In this document: one piece after another, positions 18,180-28,343 of the stretch
Position numbering within the stretch: the first letter of the stretch is position 1
How the letters are laid out: each line of letters begins with the position of its first letter
Position numbers and translations under genes: made by a program
Notes under the pieces: generated by a model
Databases searched by the model: none
What the model was told of the DNA's origin: nothing
Seen by the model: the letters and a program-made list of their open reading frames with translations, nothing else
DNA from: Litorivicinus lipolyticus
GTDB lineage: Bacteria; Pseudomonadota; Gammaproteobacteria; Pseudomonadales; Litorivicinaceae
Reading direction: 5' to 3'
Assembly (NCBI RefSeq): GCF_009650135.1
Contig: NZ_CP045871.1
Coordinates: forward strand, 434,001-498,000
Length of the DNA stretch: 64,000 nt

Positions 18180-18506
18180 CTAGCCACCACTGCGCTTGGG
18201 GTTCAAACCCTTGGCCTCGAGCGCAGCCAAGACTTTGACGACCTGATCACCTTGTATCTCAATAATCCCGTCTTTTACGGCGCCACCTACGCCGACTGAC
18301 TTTTTGAGTGCCTTGCCTAGACTTTTGATGTCATCTGCATTCATCGCAAGCCCCGTAACGGTGGTCACTGACTTACCGCCGCGGCCTTTTTTTTCCAGTC
18401 TTACCCGGACTTTGCCGTCGCCCAAGATCGCGTCGGGGTCGGCGTCAGGTGTCTCTGCAATCCGTCCGGTTTCGGTTGAAAATACCAGTGTTCGATCGCG
18501 TGCCAT
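18180..18506 (-). CDS. yciH: SUI1/eIF1-like translation factor YciH
   Basis: 108 residues, identical in length to E. coli YciH. The C-terminal half is an SUI1/eIF1 fold: KVRVRLEKKGRGGKSVTTVTGL, then LGKALKKSVGVGGAVKDGIIEIQGD. The family is thought to monitor initiation fidelity on the 30S subunit. The start at 18506 (MARDRTLVFST) matches the family N-terminus; the open frame continues upstream to 18653 without similarity. It faces the fasciclin gene tail to tail and is divergent from greA. Confidence 0.9.
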   Translation of the reverse strand: MARDRTLVFSTETGRIAETPDADPDAILGDGKVRVRLEKKGRGGKSVTTVTGLAMNADDIKSLGKALKKSVGVGGAVKDGIIEIQGDQVVKVLAALEAKGLNPKRSGG

Positions 18507-18637
18507 GCGTGCCTCAGTGTGCGTTAGAATTTGCAGTTTTTCGATGAGGCCACTATGTTGGCGCAAATACCCATGACACAACAACTCAGTTTGACCGGGA
18601 CCCCGGCGGGTGCCGTGGTTTTTTCGTTGGAGAAAAT

Positions 18638-19114
18638 ATGAACAAAGTGCCAATGACTGTGGCGGGCGAGCAAAGCCTACGTGCCGAATTAACGGACCTG
18701 AAATCGGTTCAGCGCCCCGCAGTCATCGCGTCGATCGCTGAAGCCCGAGAGCACGGCGATCTTAAAGAGAATGCTGAATACCATGCGGCGCGTGAGCAGC
18801 AAGGTTTCATTGAGGGCCGTATTCAGGAGTTGGAGGGCAAGCTGTCCAACTGTGTGGTGATTGATGTCACTACGGTCGAAAACACTGGCAAGGTTATTTT
18901 TGGAACGACGGTGGGGCTGCTGAACGTCGACACCGAGACTCAGGTGACCTACCGCATTGTCGGCGAAGATGAGGCGGACGTTAAGAAGGGTTTATTGAGC
19001 GTTCAGTCACCCATTGCGCGTGCTTTGATTGGCAAGGTCGAGGGCGACGAAGTTGCCATCGACACGCCCGGCGGCACCGTGACCTTTGAGATTGAGTCCG
19101 TCGAGCATATCTAG
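18638..19114 (+). CDS. greA: Transcription elongation factor GreA
   Basis: 158 residues, the family length. The N-terminal coiled coil carries the acidic tip [20 protein letters not shown], whose D/E pair inserts into the RNA polymerase secondary channel to promote cleavage of backtracked RNA; the C-terminal FKBP-like domain follows. Unlike many gammaproteobacteria, carA and carB are not upstream; the neighbour is divergent yciH. The stop shares CTAG with the convergent recN stop. Confidence 0.96.
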   Translation: MNKVPMTVAGEQSLRAELTDLKSVQRPAVIASIAEAREHGDLKENAEYHAAREQQGFIEGRIQELEGKLSNCVVIDVTTVENTGKVIFGTTVGLLNVDTETQVTYRIVGEDEADVKKGLLSVQSPIARALIGKVEGDEVAIDTPGGTVTFEIESVEHI

Positions 19115-20775
19115 GCCCCCATCAATAACTCCTGGGCGGTCGTTTTGGTCGCCTTGGTCACATCCAGTCCACCGAGCATGCGTGCGATCTCGTCGACGCG
19201 CTGGGGGGGTGTGAGTGTCTGGACGTGCGAACGCATGCCCTGATCGTCTTTGTGCTTGCTGACATGCAGGTGGGTTTGGCCGGCGGCCGCGACCTGCGGT
19301 TGGTGGGTAACCACGAATACCTGCGCGGTAACGGCCAGCTTGCGCAACAGTTCGCCGACTTTGGCGGCCGTACGGCCTCCGATCCCAACGTCGACTTCGT
19401 CAAAAATTAAGGTCGGCGTTTCCAGTTGCGAGGCGACGCACACCTGAATTGCCAGTGCGATCCGCGACAACTCGCCCCCGCTTGCGACTTTTGACAGCGC
19501 CTGCGCCTTTTGACCGCTGTTGGCGGTCAAGGTGAAGTGAATGTCCTCGGCGCCCTCTGCGCTGGGTTTTTTCGGCGTCAGTTCGTACGCCAATACCGCA
19601 TCTTTTAGCTCTAGCTCTTTGAGCTGGGCGTTAACGGTGGCCATCAGCGTTTCGGCGCTGGCAATACGGGCGTCGGTTAGCGCGGCACACGCCATCTTCA
19701 GCGCTTGTTCGCTGGCGACAACGGCGTTTTCGATGTCGGGCAGCCGGCTGCGGTCCGCACTCATTTGGCTGAGCTTATGTTGTAGCTGGCCGTGCAATTG
19801 ATCGAGCGTTGCCGGCTCCACCCGGTGCTTGCGACTGAGTTCCATCCACTCCGCGATGCGAGTTTCGGTTCGGCGCAAGGCCTCGGGGTCCGATTCTATG
19901 TTGTCGCAGGCGCTGTCCAACTCGCGCAGCGCTTCTTCCAGATTGATCGCCGCTTCGCTAAGTAGGCTGTGGGCGCCGGCGGCGTGTGTGTCGCCGCTGC
20001 CAAATGAAGCCAGGCGTTTGGCCAGGCGTTGGGTGATCGCAAGCGGACTATTTTCACCCTCACTTAATTCAAATTGGGTCGATTGATAGGTCGCGGTGCG
20101 CTCGTCGGCCGATCCCAGCAGCGTCAGATTTACTTCCAAACGCGCCCACTCGCCCGATTCGGGCGCTAGTTTGTCCAGCTCTTCGACCTGGTATTCAAGC
20201 AATGCGCGCTGGGCATCGGCGTCGGCCAGCGTCCCGAGTAAGGTCTTGAGTGCTAGCTGGTTGGTTTGGTGTTGCTGCCATGCCGTGCGCACGGCGCCTT
20301 TGAGTTCGCGGTGATGGCCGTATTGATCAACCAGTGTTCGTTGGCGTTCCGGCTGCAGGAGTGCATAGGCGGCGTGCTGACCTTGCAGGCTGATTAGATG
20401 CTCGGATAGCGCGCGCAAGTCTTGTAGCGTGACGGGCCGGTTGTTGATGTAGGCCTTTGAACGTCCGTCTTGGGTCACTGAACGGCGAACGCTGAGGGCA
20501 TAGGGGTCGTCGGCGTCATCGAGGTCATGTGCGCACAACCACTGGTGTGCGTTGGCAAGGCGCTGGAGGTCAAATTCGGCGATCACTTCGGCGCGCTTGG
20601 ATTGGCTGTTGACCAGGCTAGAGTCCGCCCGTTGCCCCATGATGAGTCCGAGCCCGTCCAATAGCAGCGATTTACCGGCGCCGGTTTCGCCGGTCAATAC
20701 CGTCAGTCCAGGCTCGTACTCGATTGCTTGCGAGCGGACGATGGCCAGGTCTTGGATGTGCAGTCGGTTGAGCAT
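19111..20775 (-). CDS. recN: DNA repair protein RecN
   Basis: 554 residues (E. coli RecN 553). An SMC-like ATPase for double-strand-break repair. Walker A is [16 protein letters not shown] near residue 32, the long coiled coil occupies the middle, the ABC signature lies in [17 protein letters not shown], and Walker B in [14 protein letters not shown] canonical LexA box sits about 47 bp upstream of the ATG, so the gene is very probably SOS-induced. Upstream on the same strand is yhbY. Confidence 0.97.
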   Translation of the reverse strand: MLNRLHIQDLAIVRSQAIEYEPGLTVLTGETGAGKSLLLDGLGLIMGQRADSSLVNSQSKRAEVIAEFDLQRLANAHQWLCAHDLDDADDPYALSVRRSVTQDGRSKAYINNRPVTLQDLRALSEHLISLQGQHAAYALLQPERQRTLVDQYGHHRELKGAVRTAWQQHQTNQLALKTLLGTLADADAQRALLEYQVEELDKLAPESGEWARLEVNLTLLGSADERTATYQSTQFELSEGENSPLAITQRLAKRLASFGSGDTHAAGAHSLLSEAAINLEEALRELDSACDNIESDPEALRRTETRIAEWMELSRKHRVEPATLDQLHGQLQHKLSQMSADRSRLPDIENAVVASEQALKMACAALTDARIASAETLMATVNAQLKELELKDAVLAYELTPKKPSAEGAEDIHFTLTANSGQKAQALSKVASGGELSRIALAIQVCVASQLETPTLIFDEVDVGIGGRTAAKVGELLRKLAVTAQVFVVTHQPQVAAAGQTHLHVSKHKDDQGMRSHVQTLTPPQRVDEIARMLGGLDVTKATKTTAQELLMGA

Positions 20776-20821
20776 GGTGTCGCCTCAGTATCGATTGATG
20801 ACTGAGGAGATTACCGGACGA

Positions 20822-20841
20822 TACTGGTTAAATAAACAGTA
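20822..20841 (-). promoter_or_regulatory. LexA (SOS) box of recN
   Basis: TACTG, ten bases, CAGTA: an exact match to the gammaproteobacterial SOS box layout (CTG-N10-CAG) with an AT-rich centre (GTTAAATAAA). It lies 47-66 bp upstream of the recN start, between recN and yhbY. recN is a classical strongly SOS-induced gene, so function and position agree. Confidence 0.9.
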
Positions 20842-20844
20842 TTT

Positions 20845-21147
20845 TTAGGAAATGCGATGCAGGTTGCTTTTCAGCGGATCGGCATTGGGGTTGCGGCGAT
20901 AAAGCAGTACGATCTGGCCAATGCTTTGAACGATTTCGGCCTTGGTTTGATCAACCAAGCCTTGTTGCCACTCGGAGCGCACGTCACGCGGTGCGCGCAG
21001 GCGAACTTTGATCAGCTCGTGGTCGCTAAGTGCACGTTCGAGTTCGTCCATGACGCCTTCGCTCAGGCCTTTGTCGGCGACCATTACAACTGGGTTAAGT
21101 TGGTGTCCGATTGAGCGGAATTGTTTGCGCTGGGAGGCGGTGAGCAT
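20845..21147 (-). CDS. yhbY: Ribosome-associated RNA-binding protein YhbY (CRM domain)
   Basis: 100 residues (E. coli YhbY 97). A single CRS1-YhbY domain: [21 protein letters not shown] near the N-terminus, then the conserved [24 protein letters not shown]. It binds pre-50S rRNA. Divergence from rlmE-ftsH is a conserved gammaproteobacterial arrangement. The start at 21147 (MLTASQRKQ) fits the family; the upstream extension of the open frame overlaps rlmE and is discarded. Confidence 0.95.
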   Translation of the reverse strand: MLTASQRKQFRSIGHQLNPVVMVADKGLSEGVMDELERALSDHELIKVRLRAPRDVRSEWQQGLVDQTKAEIVQSIGQIVLLYRRNPNADPLKSNLHRIS

Positions 21148-21211
21148 TCTAGATCCTTTCGTTGAGTCGGCACATAGCTTAGCATCTCGCGCCTTGGATA
21201 CAGAGAGAATT

Positions 21212-21832
21212 ATGGCCCGTTCAAAATCAAGTTCACGTTGGATTCGCGAGCACGAAGACGATGAGTATGTAAAAAAAGCCCGCGCCGCGGGGTATCGCTC
21301 GCGGGCGGCGTTCAAACTGATCGAGATTCAAGAGCGCGATCGTTTGATCAAACCCAACCAGACCGTGGTTGATTTAGGCGCAGCACCGGGCGGCTGGAGC
21401 CAAATGGCGCGCCAGTGGATCGGCCGTAACGGCATCTTGGTCGCCAGTGATATCCTTGAAATGGATGCCATGGCGGACGTGGATTTTGTTCAGGGCGACT
21501 TTACCGAAGCGGCTTGTCTGGACGAACTGCTGGGGGTGTTGGACGGTCGAGAAGTGGACGTTGTAATTAGCGATATGGCCCCCAATATGTCAGGTAACAC
21601 CAATGTAGATATGCCGCGTGCGATGGTGTTGTGCGAATTGGCGCTGGAGTTCGCGCGCACTCAGTTGCGGCCGGGCGGAACCTTCTTAATCAAGGTGTTT
21701 CAGGGCGAAGGTTTTGAAACGTTTTTGAAGGAATGCAGAGCATCATTTGCGGTCGTCAAAAGTCGCAAGCCAAAGGCGTCACGACCGCGCTCACGTGAGC
21801 TGTACTTGCTAGGCACAGATTTTCGCGGGTAA
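21212..21832 (+). CDS. rlmE: 23S rRNA 2'-O-methyltransferase (U2552)
   Basis: 206 residues (E. coli RlmE/FtsJ 209). Begins [21 protein letters not shown], the family N-terminus. SAM motif [13 protein letters not shown]; the K-D-K-E tetrad is visible as Lys in YRSRAAFKL, Asp in [12 protein letters not shown], Lys in LIKVFQGEG and Glu in SRELYLLG. It methylates 23S rRNA U2552 late in 50S assembly. An upstream in-frame start at 21008 is rejected because the conserved N-terminus and a GAGAGAAT ribosome site point to 21212. ftsH follows after 44 bp. Confidence 0.96.
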   Translation: MARSKSSSRWIREHEDDEYVKKARAAGYRSRAAFKLIEIQERDRLIKPNQTVVDLGAAPGGWSQMARQWIGRNGILVASDILEMDAMADVDFVQGDFTEAACLDELLGVLDGREVDVVISDMAPNMSGNTNVDMPRAMVLCELALEFARTQLRPGGTFLIKVFQGEGFETFLKECRASFAVVKSRKPKASRPRSRELYLLGTDFRG

Positions 21833-21876
21833 TCCCGCACGATTTTAGGCGGACCAACCGTCGACAGGAGTAATAC

Positions 21877-23814
21877 ATGGCACGCAACCTGATACTTTGG
21901 ATGATCATCGCTGGGGTGTTGTTGACAGTGTTCAACAACTTCAGCATGGAACCGCAGCAGCGACAGTTGCCGTATTCTGATTTTGTCGAGGAAGTGAACC
22001 GCGATCAGGTCCGTGAAGTGACCATTAGCGGTTACACCATCAGCGGCACCCGTGCCAACGGCGAAACATTCGAGACCACTCGGCCGGCCATCAGTGACCC
22101 GCGTTTGATCGACGATTTGTTGGATCACAACGTCAAAGTCGAGGGCAAGCAGCCGGAACAACAAAGCGTGTGGACGCAACTGCTGGTAGCCAGTTTTCCG
22201 ATCCTGATTATTTTGGCCGTGTTCATGTTCTTCATGCGCCAGATGCAGGGCGGTGGTGGCGGCAAGGGTGGCCCGATGAGCTTTGGTAAATCCAAAGCCC
22301 GGTTGCTCAGCGAAGACCAAATTAAAACCACGTTCATGGACGTGGCCGGTTGCGATGAAGCCAAAGAAGACGTCCAGGAGCTGGTCGAGTTTTTGCGTGA
22401 CCCCGGTAAATTTCAAAAGCTCGGCGGACGCATCCCCCGTGGCGTGCTGATGGCGGGGCCTCCTGGTACCGGTAAGACGCTGCTGGCGAAAGCCATTGCT
22501 GGCGAAGCGAAGGTGCCGTTCTTCACCATTTCCGGTTCGGACTTTGTGGAGATGTTTGTCGGTGTCGGCGCCTCGCGTGTGCGCGACATGTTTGAGCAGG
22601 CCAAAAAGCAGGCGCCGTGTATCATCTTTATTGATGAGATCGATGCGGTCGGCCGCCAACGTGGTGCGGGCATGGGCGGCGGTCACGACGAACGCGAGCA
22701 GACCTTGAACCAGTTGCTGGTCGAAATGGACGGTTTTGACGTCAACGACGGCGTGATTGTGATTGCCGCGACTAACCGTCCGGATGTTTTGGACTCGGCG
22801 CTGTTGCGGCCGGGGCGTTTCGATCGTCAGGTCACGGTTGGCCTGCCGGATATTCGCGGGCGCGAACAGATCCTGAAAGTCCACATGCGAAAAACTCCGA
22901 TTTCGGACGAAGTTAACCCGGCGGTGATCGCCCGTGGTACGCCCGGATTTAGTGGCGCCGACTTGGCGAACTTAGTTAACGAGGCGTCGTTGTTTGCGGC
23001 CCGCAATGACGAGCGCATGGTCAGCCAAAAGCACTTCGAATTGGCCAAAGACAAAATCATGATGGGTGCCGAGCGCAAAACCATGGTGATGAAAGAGTCT
23101 GAAAAGTTGAACACGGCCTTTCACGAAGCCGGTCACGCGATCGTTGGCCGCTTGATGCCCGAGCATGACCCGGTTTACAAGGTATCGATTATTCCGCGCG
23201 GCCGGGCCTTGGGCGTGACTATGTTCTTGCCCGAAGAAGACAAGTACAGCCACAGCAAGCAGGCCTTGTTGTCCCAGGTGTGTTCGTTATTCGGCGGCCG
23301 CGTCGCCGAGGAACTGACACTGGGTGAAATGGGTGTTACCACCGGCGCCAGCAACGACATTGAACGGGCGACTAAAATTGCCCGATCGATGGTCACCAAG
23401 TGGGGCCTTTCCGAGACCTTGGGTCCGCTGTTGTACGATGACGAAGACGGCGACCCCTTTGTTGGCCGCAGCATGGGCCAACCGGCGAAAGGCGTATCGG
23501 GTGAAACCGCGCGCATGATTGACGCGGAAGTCCGCCGCATCATTGACGAGTGCTATACCCAGGCGCGTACATTGCTGGTTGATAACCGGGATAAGCTCGA
23601 CCTGATGGCCGAGGCACTGATGGAATTTGAAACCATCGACGCGTCGCAAATTGATGAGATTATGCAAGGTCATAAGCCGTCGCCGCCGCGCGACTGGAAT
23701 CCGCCGTCGGACGATTCATCCAAGGGTGAATCCGAAACCGTTAGCATCGACCCGGCGGCACCGGAGTCGGACGATGGTGACGCGTCCGAGCCGGACAGCC
23801 AACCAAACAGCTAG
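21877..23814 (+). CDS. ftsH: ATP-dependent membrane zinc metalloprotease FtsH
   Basis: 645 residues (E. coli 644). Two N-terminal membrane helices (residues about 5-22 and 100-120) flank a periplasmic region. The AAA domain has Walker A GPPGTGKT, Walker [16 protein letters not shown] and the pore motif FVEMFVG; the protease site is HEAGH near residue 415. It degrades membrane proteins and regulators such as LpxC and RpoH. The C-terminus is an acidic Ser/Pro-rich tail ([20 protein letters not shown]). A strong terminator follows before folP. Confidence 0.98.
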   Translation: MARNLILWMIIAGVLLTVFNNFSMEPQQRQLPYSDFVEEVNRDQVREVTISGYTISGTRANGETFETTRPAISDPRLIDDLLDHNVKVEGKQPEQQSVWTQLLVASFPILIILAVFMFFMRQMQGGGGGKGGPMSFGKSKARLLSEDQIKTTFMDVAGCDEAKEDVQELVEFLRDPGKFQKLGGRIPRGVLMAGPPGTGKTLLAKAIAGEAKVPFFTISGSDFVEMFVGVGASRVRDMFEQAKKQAPCIIFIDEIDAVGRQRGAGMGGGHDEREQTLNQLLVEMDGFDVNDGVIVIAATNRPDVLDSALLRPGRFDRQVTVGLPDIRGREQILKVHMRKTPISDEVNPAVIARGTPGFSGADLANLVNEASLFAARNDERMVSQKHFELAKDKIMMGAERKTMVMKESEKLNTAFHEAGHAIVGRLMPEHDPVYKVSIIPRGRALGVTMFLPEEDKYSHSKQALLSQVCSLFGGRVAEELTLGEMGVTTGASNDIERATKIARSMVTKWGLSETLGPLLYDDEDGDPFVGRSMGQPAKGVSGETARMIDAEVRRIIDECYTQARTLLVDNRDKLDLMAEALMEFETIDASQIDEIMQGHKPSPPRDWNPPSDDSSKGESETVSIDPAAPESDDGDASEPDSQPNS

Positions 23815-23835
23815 TCGTTTGCGCGTTAACACAAG

Positions 23836-23860
23836 GGCCCCTCTCGCGAGGGGCCTTTTT
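23836..23860 (+). terminator. Rho-independent terminator between ftsH and folP
   Basis: An 8-bp GC stem (GGCCCCTC / GAGGGGCC, 23836-23855) with a TCGC tetraloop, followed by five T. It lies only 16 bp before the folP start, so folP expression must come from readthrough or from a promoter within ftsH; it may balance ftsH against folP-glmM. Confidence 0.85.
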
Positions 23861-23875
23861 ACATTAGGAAGATGC

Positions 23876-24661
23876 ATGACCGAGATCATGGCAGTGATGA
23901 ACTTGACCCCGGATTCGTTTTCGGACGGTGGTCAAATCGACTTGACTCAAGATGCGGTCTTGGCCCGCGCGATCGCCTGTGTTGCCGAGGGGGCGACGTG
24001 GCTGGATTTGGGCGGTGAAAGCACGCGTCCCGGTGCCGAAAGTGTATCCGAAGCTGAGGAGCAGGCCCGCGTATTGCCGGCGCTGGAGTGGATTAAGGCG
24101 CGTGTGGATGTCAAGGTTAGTCTGGATACCTCAACCCCCAGTGTGATGCAGGCGGGGCTGGCTTTGGGTGCGGACATGATCAACGATGTCCGTGCGTTGA
24201 CCCGCCCCGGTGCGCTCGAGGTGTGCGCCCAGTCCGAGGTGCCTTTGGTCCTAATGCATATGCAAGGCACACCGTTGAACATGCAGGCTGCACCGGAGTA
24301 TCAAGATGTCGTTGGTGAGGTCATGGCGTTTTTGCAGGCCCGGGTTGCGGCGTGCGCGGACGCGGGCATTGGCAAAGAGCGTTTGGTGTTGGACCCCGGT
24401 TTTGGCTTTGGTAAGTCGCTTGAGCATAATCGCTCTTTGTTCGCGAGCATTGATGCGTTTCAGCGGGCCGGCTTCGACACCCTTATCGGGGTGTCGCGCA
24501 AGCGCATGATTGGTGACATCACCGGTCAACCGGTTGAAGGCCGGGCTGTCGGTTCGGCGGTGGCGGCTGCATTGGCAGCAAAGGCTGGGGCGCGCTGGGT
24601 GCGAGTGCATGATGTCGCCGCGACGCGCGATGCAATCGCGGTAATGAACTCCCTAGGATAG
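23876..24661 (+). CDS. folP: Dihydropteroate synthase
   Basis: 261 residues, somewhat shorter than E. coli FolP (282). Condenses p-aminobenzoate with the pterin pyrophosphate in folate synthesis. Signatures: [15 protein letters not shown] at the N-terminus, [40 protein letters not shown] and GVSRKRMIG. The ATG at 23876 has AGGAAG four bases upstream; the longer open frame from 23627 reads through the ftsH tail in another frame. Followed by glmM after 2 bp, the standard ftsH-folP-glmM order. Confidence 0.96.
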   Translation: MTEIMAVMNLTPDSFSDGGQIDLTQDAVLARAIACVAEGATWLDLGGESTRPGAESVSEAEEQARVLPALEWIKARVDVKVSLDTSTPSVMQAGLALGADMINDVRALTRPGALEVCAQSEVPLVLMHMQGTPLNMQAAPEYQDVVGEVMAFLQARVAACADAGIGKERLVLDPGFGFGKSLEHNRSLFASIDAFQRAGFDTLIGVSRKRMIGDITGQPVEGRAVGSAVAAALAAKAGARWVRVHDVAATRDAIAVMNSLG

Positions 24662-24663
24662 TT

Positions 24664-26004
24664 ATGACACGTAAATACTTTGGCACGGACGGCATTCGAG
24701 GCACTGTGGGCACAGCCCCGATCACACCCGACTTCATGCTTAAACTGGGCTGGGCGGCTGGCAAGGTGCTGGGCGGTGATGCTGGTGGCAAAGTGCTGAT
24801 CGGCAAGGACACTCGTATTAGCGGCTACATGTTTGAGTCGGCGCTGGAAGCAGGCCTGAGTGCGGCAGGAGTCGACACGCTGTTGCTGGGTCCCCTGCCG
24901 ACGCCGGCGGTGTCGTATTTGACGCGTACGTTTTCGGCCCAGGCGGGTATCGTGATCAGTGCGTCGCACAATCCGTTTGCCGACAACGGCATTAAGTTTT
25001 TTGGCCCCGATGGGCGCAAACTTAGCGATCATCTCGAATCCGAGATTGAGCGTTTAATTGATCAACCTTTGGTGTGTGTGCATCCGGCAGGGCTGGGGCG
25101 TGCGAAACGGATCAATGACGCAGCCGGGCGTTACGTTGAGTTTTGTAAAAGCACATTTGGCGGCGACACCAGCCTGAAAGGGCTGCGAATCGTGGTGGAC
25201 TGTGCGCACGGTGCGGCTTACCAGGTTGGACCGGCTGTGTTTCGCGAGTTGGGCGCGGAGGTGATTACCATCGGCAACGAACCGGACGGGCTAAACATTA
25301 ATAAGGATGTCGGTTCGACCTACCCTGCGGCGTTACAGGCGGCGGTTAAAGCACGCGGGGCCGATTTGGGTGTGGCCTTGGACGGCGACGCCGACCGCGT
25401 AGTGATGGTCGATCACGAGGGGCGCTTGGTTGATGGCGATCAACTGCTGTTCGTTATCGCCGATCACCTGACGGCGCAAGGCCGGTTTGAGGGTGGTGTG
25501 GTCGGGACCCTGATGACCAATTTGGGACTAGAACAGGCCTTTGCCGCCCGCGGCATTCCGTTTGCCCGGGCTAATGTGGGCGATCGCTATGTCGTCGCAG
25601 AAATGGTCAAGCGCGGCTGGATGTTGGGCGGCGAGACCAGTGGCCACGTAGTGTGTGGTCATGCCACGGGCACCGGAGACGGTTTGGTCACGGCCTTGCA
25701 AGTGGTCGCCGCGGTCCGCGGCTCAGGCAAAACATTGGCGGCGCTCAGTCGCGGTTACGAGAGTTGCCCGCAAGTGCTGGTTAACGTGCGCATCGCCGAG
25801 AAAGTTAATTTGGCCGAACAGGCCAGTATTCAGGCAGCCGTGGTCAGCGCCGAAAGCGCCATGGGCGGGGATGGGCGTGTGCTGTTGCGTGCATCCGGCA
25901 CCGAGCCTTTGATTCGGGTGATGGTCGAAGCTCAATCTCAGACCGTGGCCGACACGCATGCGCATACGATTGCTGACGTTGTTCGTGCATCCTTGTCAGA
26001 TTGA
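24664..26004 (+). CDS. glmM: Phosphoglucosamine mutase
   Basis: 446 residues (E. coli 445). Interconverts glucosamine-6-phosphate and glucosamine-1-phosphate for peptidoglycan and LPS precursors. Starts [14 protein letters not shown]; the phosphoserine loop is [17 protein letters not shown] near residue 100; the metal site is ALDGDADRV; the sugar loop is GGETSGH; the phosphate-binding loop is [12 protein letters not shown]. All active-site motifs are intact. Confidence 0.98.
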   Translation: MTRKYFGTDGIRGTVGTAPITPDFMLKLGWAAGKVLGGDAGGKVLIGKDTRISGYMFESALEAGLSAAGVDTLLLGPLPTPAVSYLTRTFSAQAGIVISASHNPFADNGIKFFGPDGRKLSDHLESEIERLIDQPLVCVHPAGLGRAKRINDAAGRYVEFCKSTFGGDTSLKGLRIVVDCAHGAAYQVGPAVFRELGAEVITIGNEPDGLNINKDVGSTYPAALQAAVKARGADLGVALDGDADRVVMVDHEGRLVDGDQLLFVIADHLTAQGRFEGGVVGTLMTNLGLEQAFAARGIPFARANVGDRYVVAEMVKRGWMLGGETSGHVVCGHATGTGDGLVTALQVVAAVRGSGKTLAALSRGYESCPQVLVNVRIAEKVNLAEQASIQAAVVSAESAMGGDGRVLLRASGTEPLIRVMVEAQSQTVADTHAHTIADVVRASLSD

Positions 26005-26053
26005 ATGCAGTGAGGCGCAGTGATAGTCTCTGCGCCCGATTATAAGGGTCCGT

Positions 26054-26788
26054 ATGAACACACTGATTGCAGGCAACTGGAAGACCAATTTACTGGCTGA
26101 TAGCGCTCAGGCGTTGGCGCAGGCAGTGCGGGACCATTGCAATCAGACCAATGTGTGCGTGATCCCGCCGGCGCTGTACGCTGGCAAAGTCGCTGAGCTA
26201 TTGGCCACCAGCGATGTCGCGCTGGGATTGCAAGACATTAGCGACCAGGGCATGGGCGCCACGACCGGTGATATTTGCGCGCAACAGGCGGTGGACGTCG
26301 GCGCTAAGTACGTGCTGGTCGGGCATTCGGAGCGTCGTGTTCGCCAGTTTGAAACCTCAGATCTGGTTGCCCGCAAGGCATTGGCAGCGGCTAGCGCTGG
26401 TTTGGTGCCGATTGTTTGTGTCGGTGAGTCGCTGGATGATCGTGAAGCCGGCCGTCACGAGCAGGTGGTCGGTGAGCAGTTGGCGCCGGTGATTCAGGCC
26501 TTGGGCACGGTGATGGACTGCGTCGTGGCCTATGAGCCGGTCTGGGCGATCGGTACTGGAAAGACAGCCAGTGCCGAACAAGCGCAGGCCATGCATGCGG
26601 TGATTCGCCGGATGCTGGTCGACGCCGGTAAGGGCCAGACAAAAATTTTATACGGCGGCAGTGTGAATGCCGCTAACGCCGCGGAATTGGCTGCGTGCCC
26701 GGATGTTAACGGGGCGTTGGTCGGTGGGGCGGCATTAACTATTGAATCCTTTGCGGTGATCGTGAAGGCCTTTACGGAGCAGAATTAG
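26054..26788 (+). CDS. tpiA: Triosephosphate isomerase
   Basis: 244 residues (family 245-255). Interconverts dihydroxyacetone phosphate and glyceraldehyde-3-phosphate. Catalytic elements visible: Lys in AGNWKTN, His in VLVGHSERR, Glu in AYEPVWAIGTGK (loop 6), and the phosphate-binding YGGSVN. Placement between glmM and secG matches Pseudomonas-type gene order rather than that of E. coli. The stop overlaps the secG GTG by one base. Confidence 0.97.
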   Translation: MNTLIAGNWKTNLLADSAQALAQAVRDHCNQTNVCVIPPALYAGKVAELLATSDVALGLQDISDQGMGATTGDICAQQAVDVGAKYVLVGHSERRVRQFETSDLVARKALAAASAGLVPIVCVGESLDDREAGRHEQVVGEQLAPVIQALGTVMDCVVAYEPVWAIGTGKTASAEQAQAMHAVIRRMLVDAGKGQTKILYGGSVNAANAAELAACPDVNGALVGGAALTIESFAVIVKAFTEQN

Positions 26789-27123
26789 TGGAAAGTGGAA
26801 TTATCATCGTGCACGTGGTGTTGGCTGTGGCCATCATCGGTTTGGTTATGATCCAGCAGGGCAAAGGCGCGGACGCCGGTGCTTCGTTTGGTGGTGGCGC
26901 GTCACAGACCGTTTTCGGTGCGTCCGGATCGGGTAACTTTTTGACTAAGATGACGGGTATTTTGGCCGGTCTGTTTTTTGTGTCTTCGTTTACCTTGGCG
27001 GTGATCGCCAAGAATCAAGCGGACTCTATTTCAGGTGTTGGCTTGCCGACACTTGTTACGCCGATGGAAACAGTCGATACTCCCGCCCCGGCGGAATCGA
27101 GTGATCTTCCGACCGGTAATTAA
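26788..27123 (+). CDS. secG: Preprotein translocase subunit SecG
   Basis: 111 residues from a GTG start that shares a base with the tpiA stop. Two hydrophobic helices: VHVVLAVAIIGLVMIQQGKGADAG at the N-terminus, with the conserved cytoplasmic GASFGGGASQTVFGASGSGNFLTK loop, and MTGILAGLFFVSSFTLAVIA. It assists SecYEG protein export. The C-terminal tail is Pro/Thr-rich. tRNA-Leu(GAG) begins 10 bp after the stop and is probably co-transcribed. Confidence 0.95.
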   Translation: MESGIIIVHVVLAVAIIGLVMIQQGKGADAGASFGGGASQTVFGASGSGNFLTKMTGILAGLFFVSSFTLAVIAKNQADSISGVGLPTLVTPMETVDTPAPAESSDLPTGN

Positions 27124-27132
27124 AGCGTTATC

Positions 27133-27219
27133 GCCGAAGTGGTGGAATTGGTAGACACGCCATCTTGAGGGGGTGGTGAGATTTATCTCGTGCGGGTTCA
27201 AGTCCCGCCTTCGGCACCA
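27133..27219 (+). tRNA. tRNA-Leu (anticodon GAG)
   Basis: 87 nt including encoded CCA. Acceptor GCCGAAG/CTTCGGC, D-arm GTGGAATTGGTAGACAC, anticodon stem CCATC/GGTGG with loop TTGAGGG (anticodon GAG), long class-II variable arm and T-arm GCGGGTTCAAGTCCCGC. Read by eye; all stems close. It follows secG as in many gammaproteobacteria (leuU position). A tRNA-Met, often next in this neighbourhood, is absent. Confidence 0.96.
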
Positions 27220-27233
27220 AACATAAAAAAGGG

Positions 27234-28310
27234 CCCGCAATAGCGGGCCTTTTTTATGTTTGGTATTTGGGGACTTGTACCCGCACGTGCGGGTTCCGCC
27301 GGCCAGGATGGCCAAGCGCCGCGCAGGGCATGGATGCCCGAGAGCGGCGGAGTGATTCGTGTGATGGCGGTGGTCGTGGCACCAACAGCCCGCAATAGCG
27401 GGCCTTTTTTTATGTTTGGTATTTGGGGACTTGCACCCGCACGTGCGGGTTCCGCCGGCCAGGATGGCCAAGCGCCGCGCAGGGCATGGATGCCCGAGAG
27501 CGGCGGAGTGATACCTGTGATAGCGGTGTTCGCGGTAAGAGCAGCCCGCAATAGCGGGCCTTTTTTATGTTTGGTATTTGGGGACTTGTACCCGCACGTG
27601 CGGGTTCCGCCGGCCAGGATGGCCAAGCGCCGCGCAGGGCATGGATGCCCGAGAGCGGCGGAGTGATACCTGTGATAGCGGTGTTCGCGGTAAGAACAGC
27701 CCGCAATAGCGGGCCTTTTTTTATGTTTGGTATTTGTGGACTTGCACCCGCACGTGCGGGTTCCGTCGGCCAGGATGGCCAAGCGCCGCGCAGGGCATGG
27801 ATGCCCGCGAGCGGCGGAGTGATTCATGTGATGGCGGTGGTTGTGGCACCAACAGCCCGCAATAGCGGGCCTTTTTTTATGTTTGGTATTTGGGGACTTG
27901 CACCCGCACGTGCGGGTTCCGCCGGCCAGGATGGCCAAGCGCCGCGCAGGGCATGGATGCCCGCGAGCGGCGGAGTCATTCGTGTGATGGCGGTGGTCGT
28001 GGCACCAACAGCCCGCAATAGCGGGCCTTTTTTATGTTTGGTATTTGGGGACTTGCACCCGCACGTGCGGGTTCCGCCGGCCAGGATGGCCAAGCGCCGC
28101 GCAGGGCATGGATGCCCGAGAGCGGCGGAGTCATTCGTGTGATGGCGGTGGTCGTGGCACCAACAGCCCGCAATAGCGGGCCTTTTTTTATGTTTGGTAT
28201 TTGGGGACTTGCACCCGCACGTGCGGGTTCCGCCGGCCAGGATGGCCAAGCGCCGCGCAGGGCATGGATGCCCGAGAGCGGCGGAGTGATTCGTGTGATG
28301 GCGGTGTTGG
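27234..28310 (+). repeat. Seven-unit tandem array of structured 155/156-bp terminator repeats
   Basis: Units begin at 27234, 27389, 27545, 27700, 27856, 28012 and 28167. Each opens with a Rho-independent terminator (GCCCGC-AATA-GCGGGC plus a T-run), then TTTGGTATTTGGGGACTTG, a 16-bp palindrome ACCCGCAC/GTGCGGGT, a GGCCA-GGA-TGGCC hairpin, and a nested hairpin (CGCCGC...GCGGCG around GGGCAT-GG-ATGCCC). Length differences are explained by 6 versus 7 T in the terminator tract. Unit tails are of two kinds: one ending GTGGCACCAACAG (after units 1, 4, 5 and 6), recalling the tRNA 3' end GGCACCAA, and one ending GTAAGA(A/G)CAG (after units 2 and 3). Unit 1 supplies the tRNA terminator. No real gene is seen here; open frames on both strands arise from the repeats. 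Confidence 0.95.
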
Positions 28311-28343
28311 TGGCCAGCAAGGCGCTTGTCCGCGCCATGCCAT

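Noticed and set aside
21700..22884. 394-residue minus-strand open frame across rlmE and ftsH
   Set aside because: Antisense of two highly conserved genes; composition is typical of a shadow frame.
27234..28310. CRISPR array
   Set aside because: Units are 155/156 bp with no alternation of short repeats and unique spacers, and no cas genes are present.
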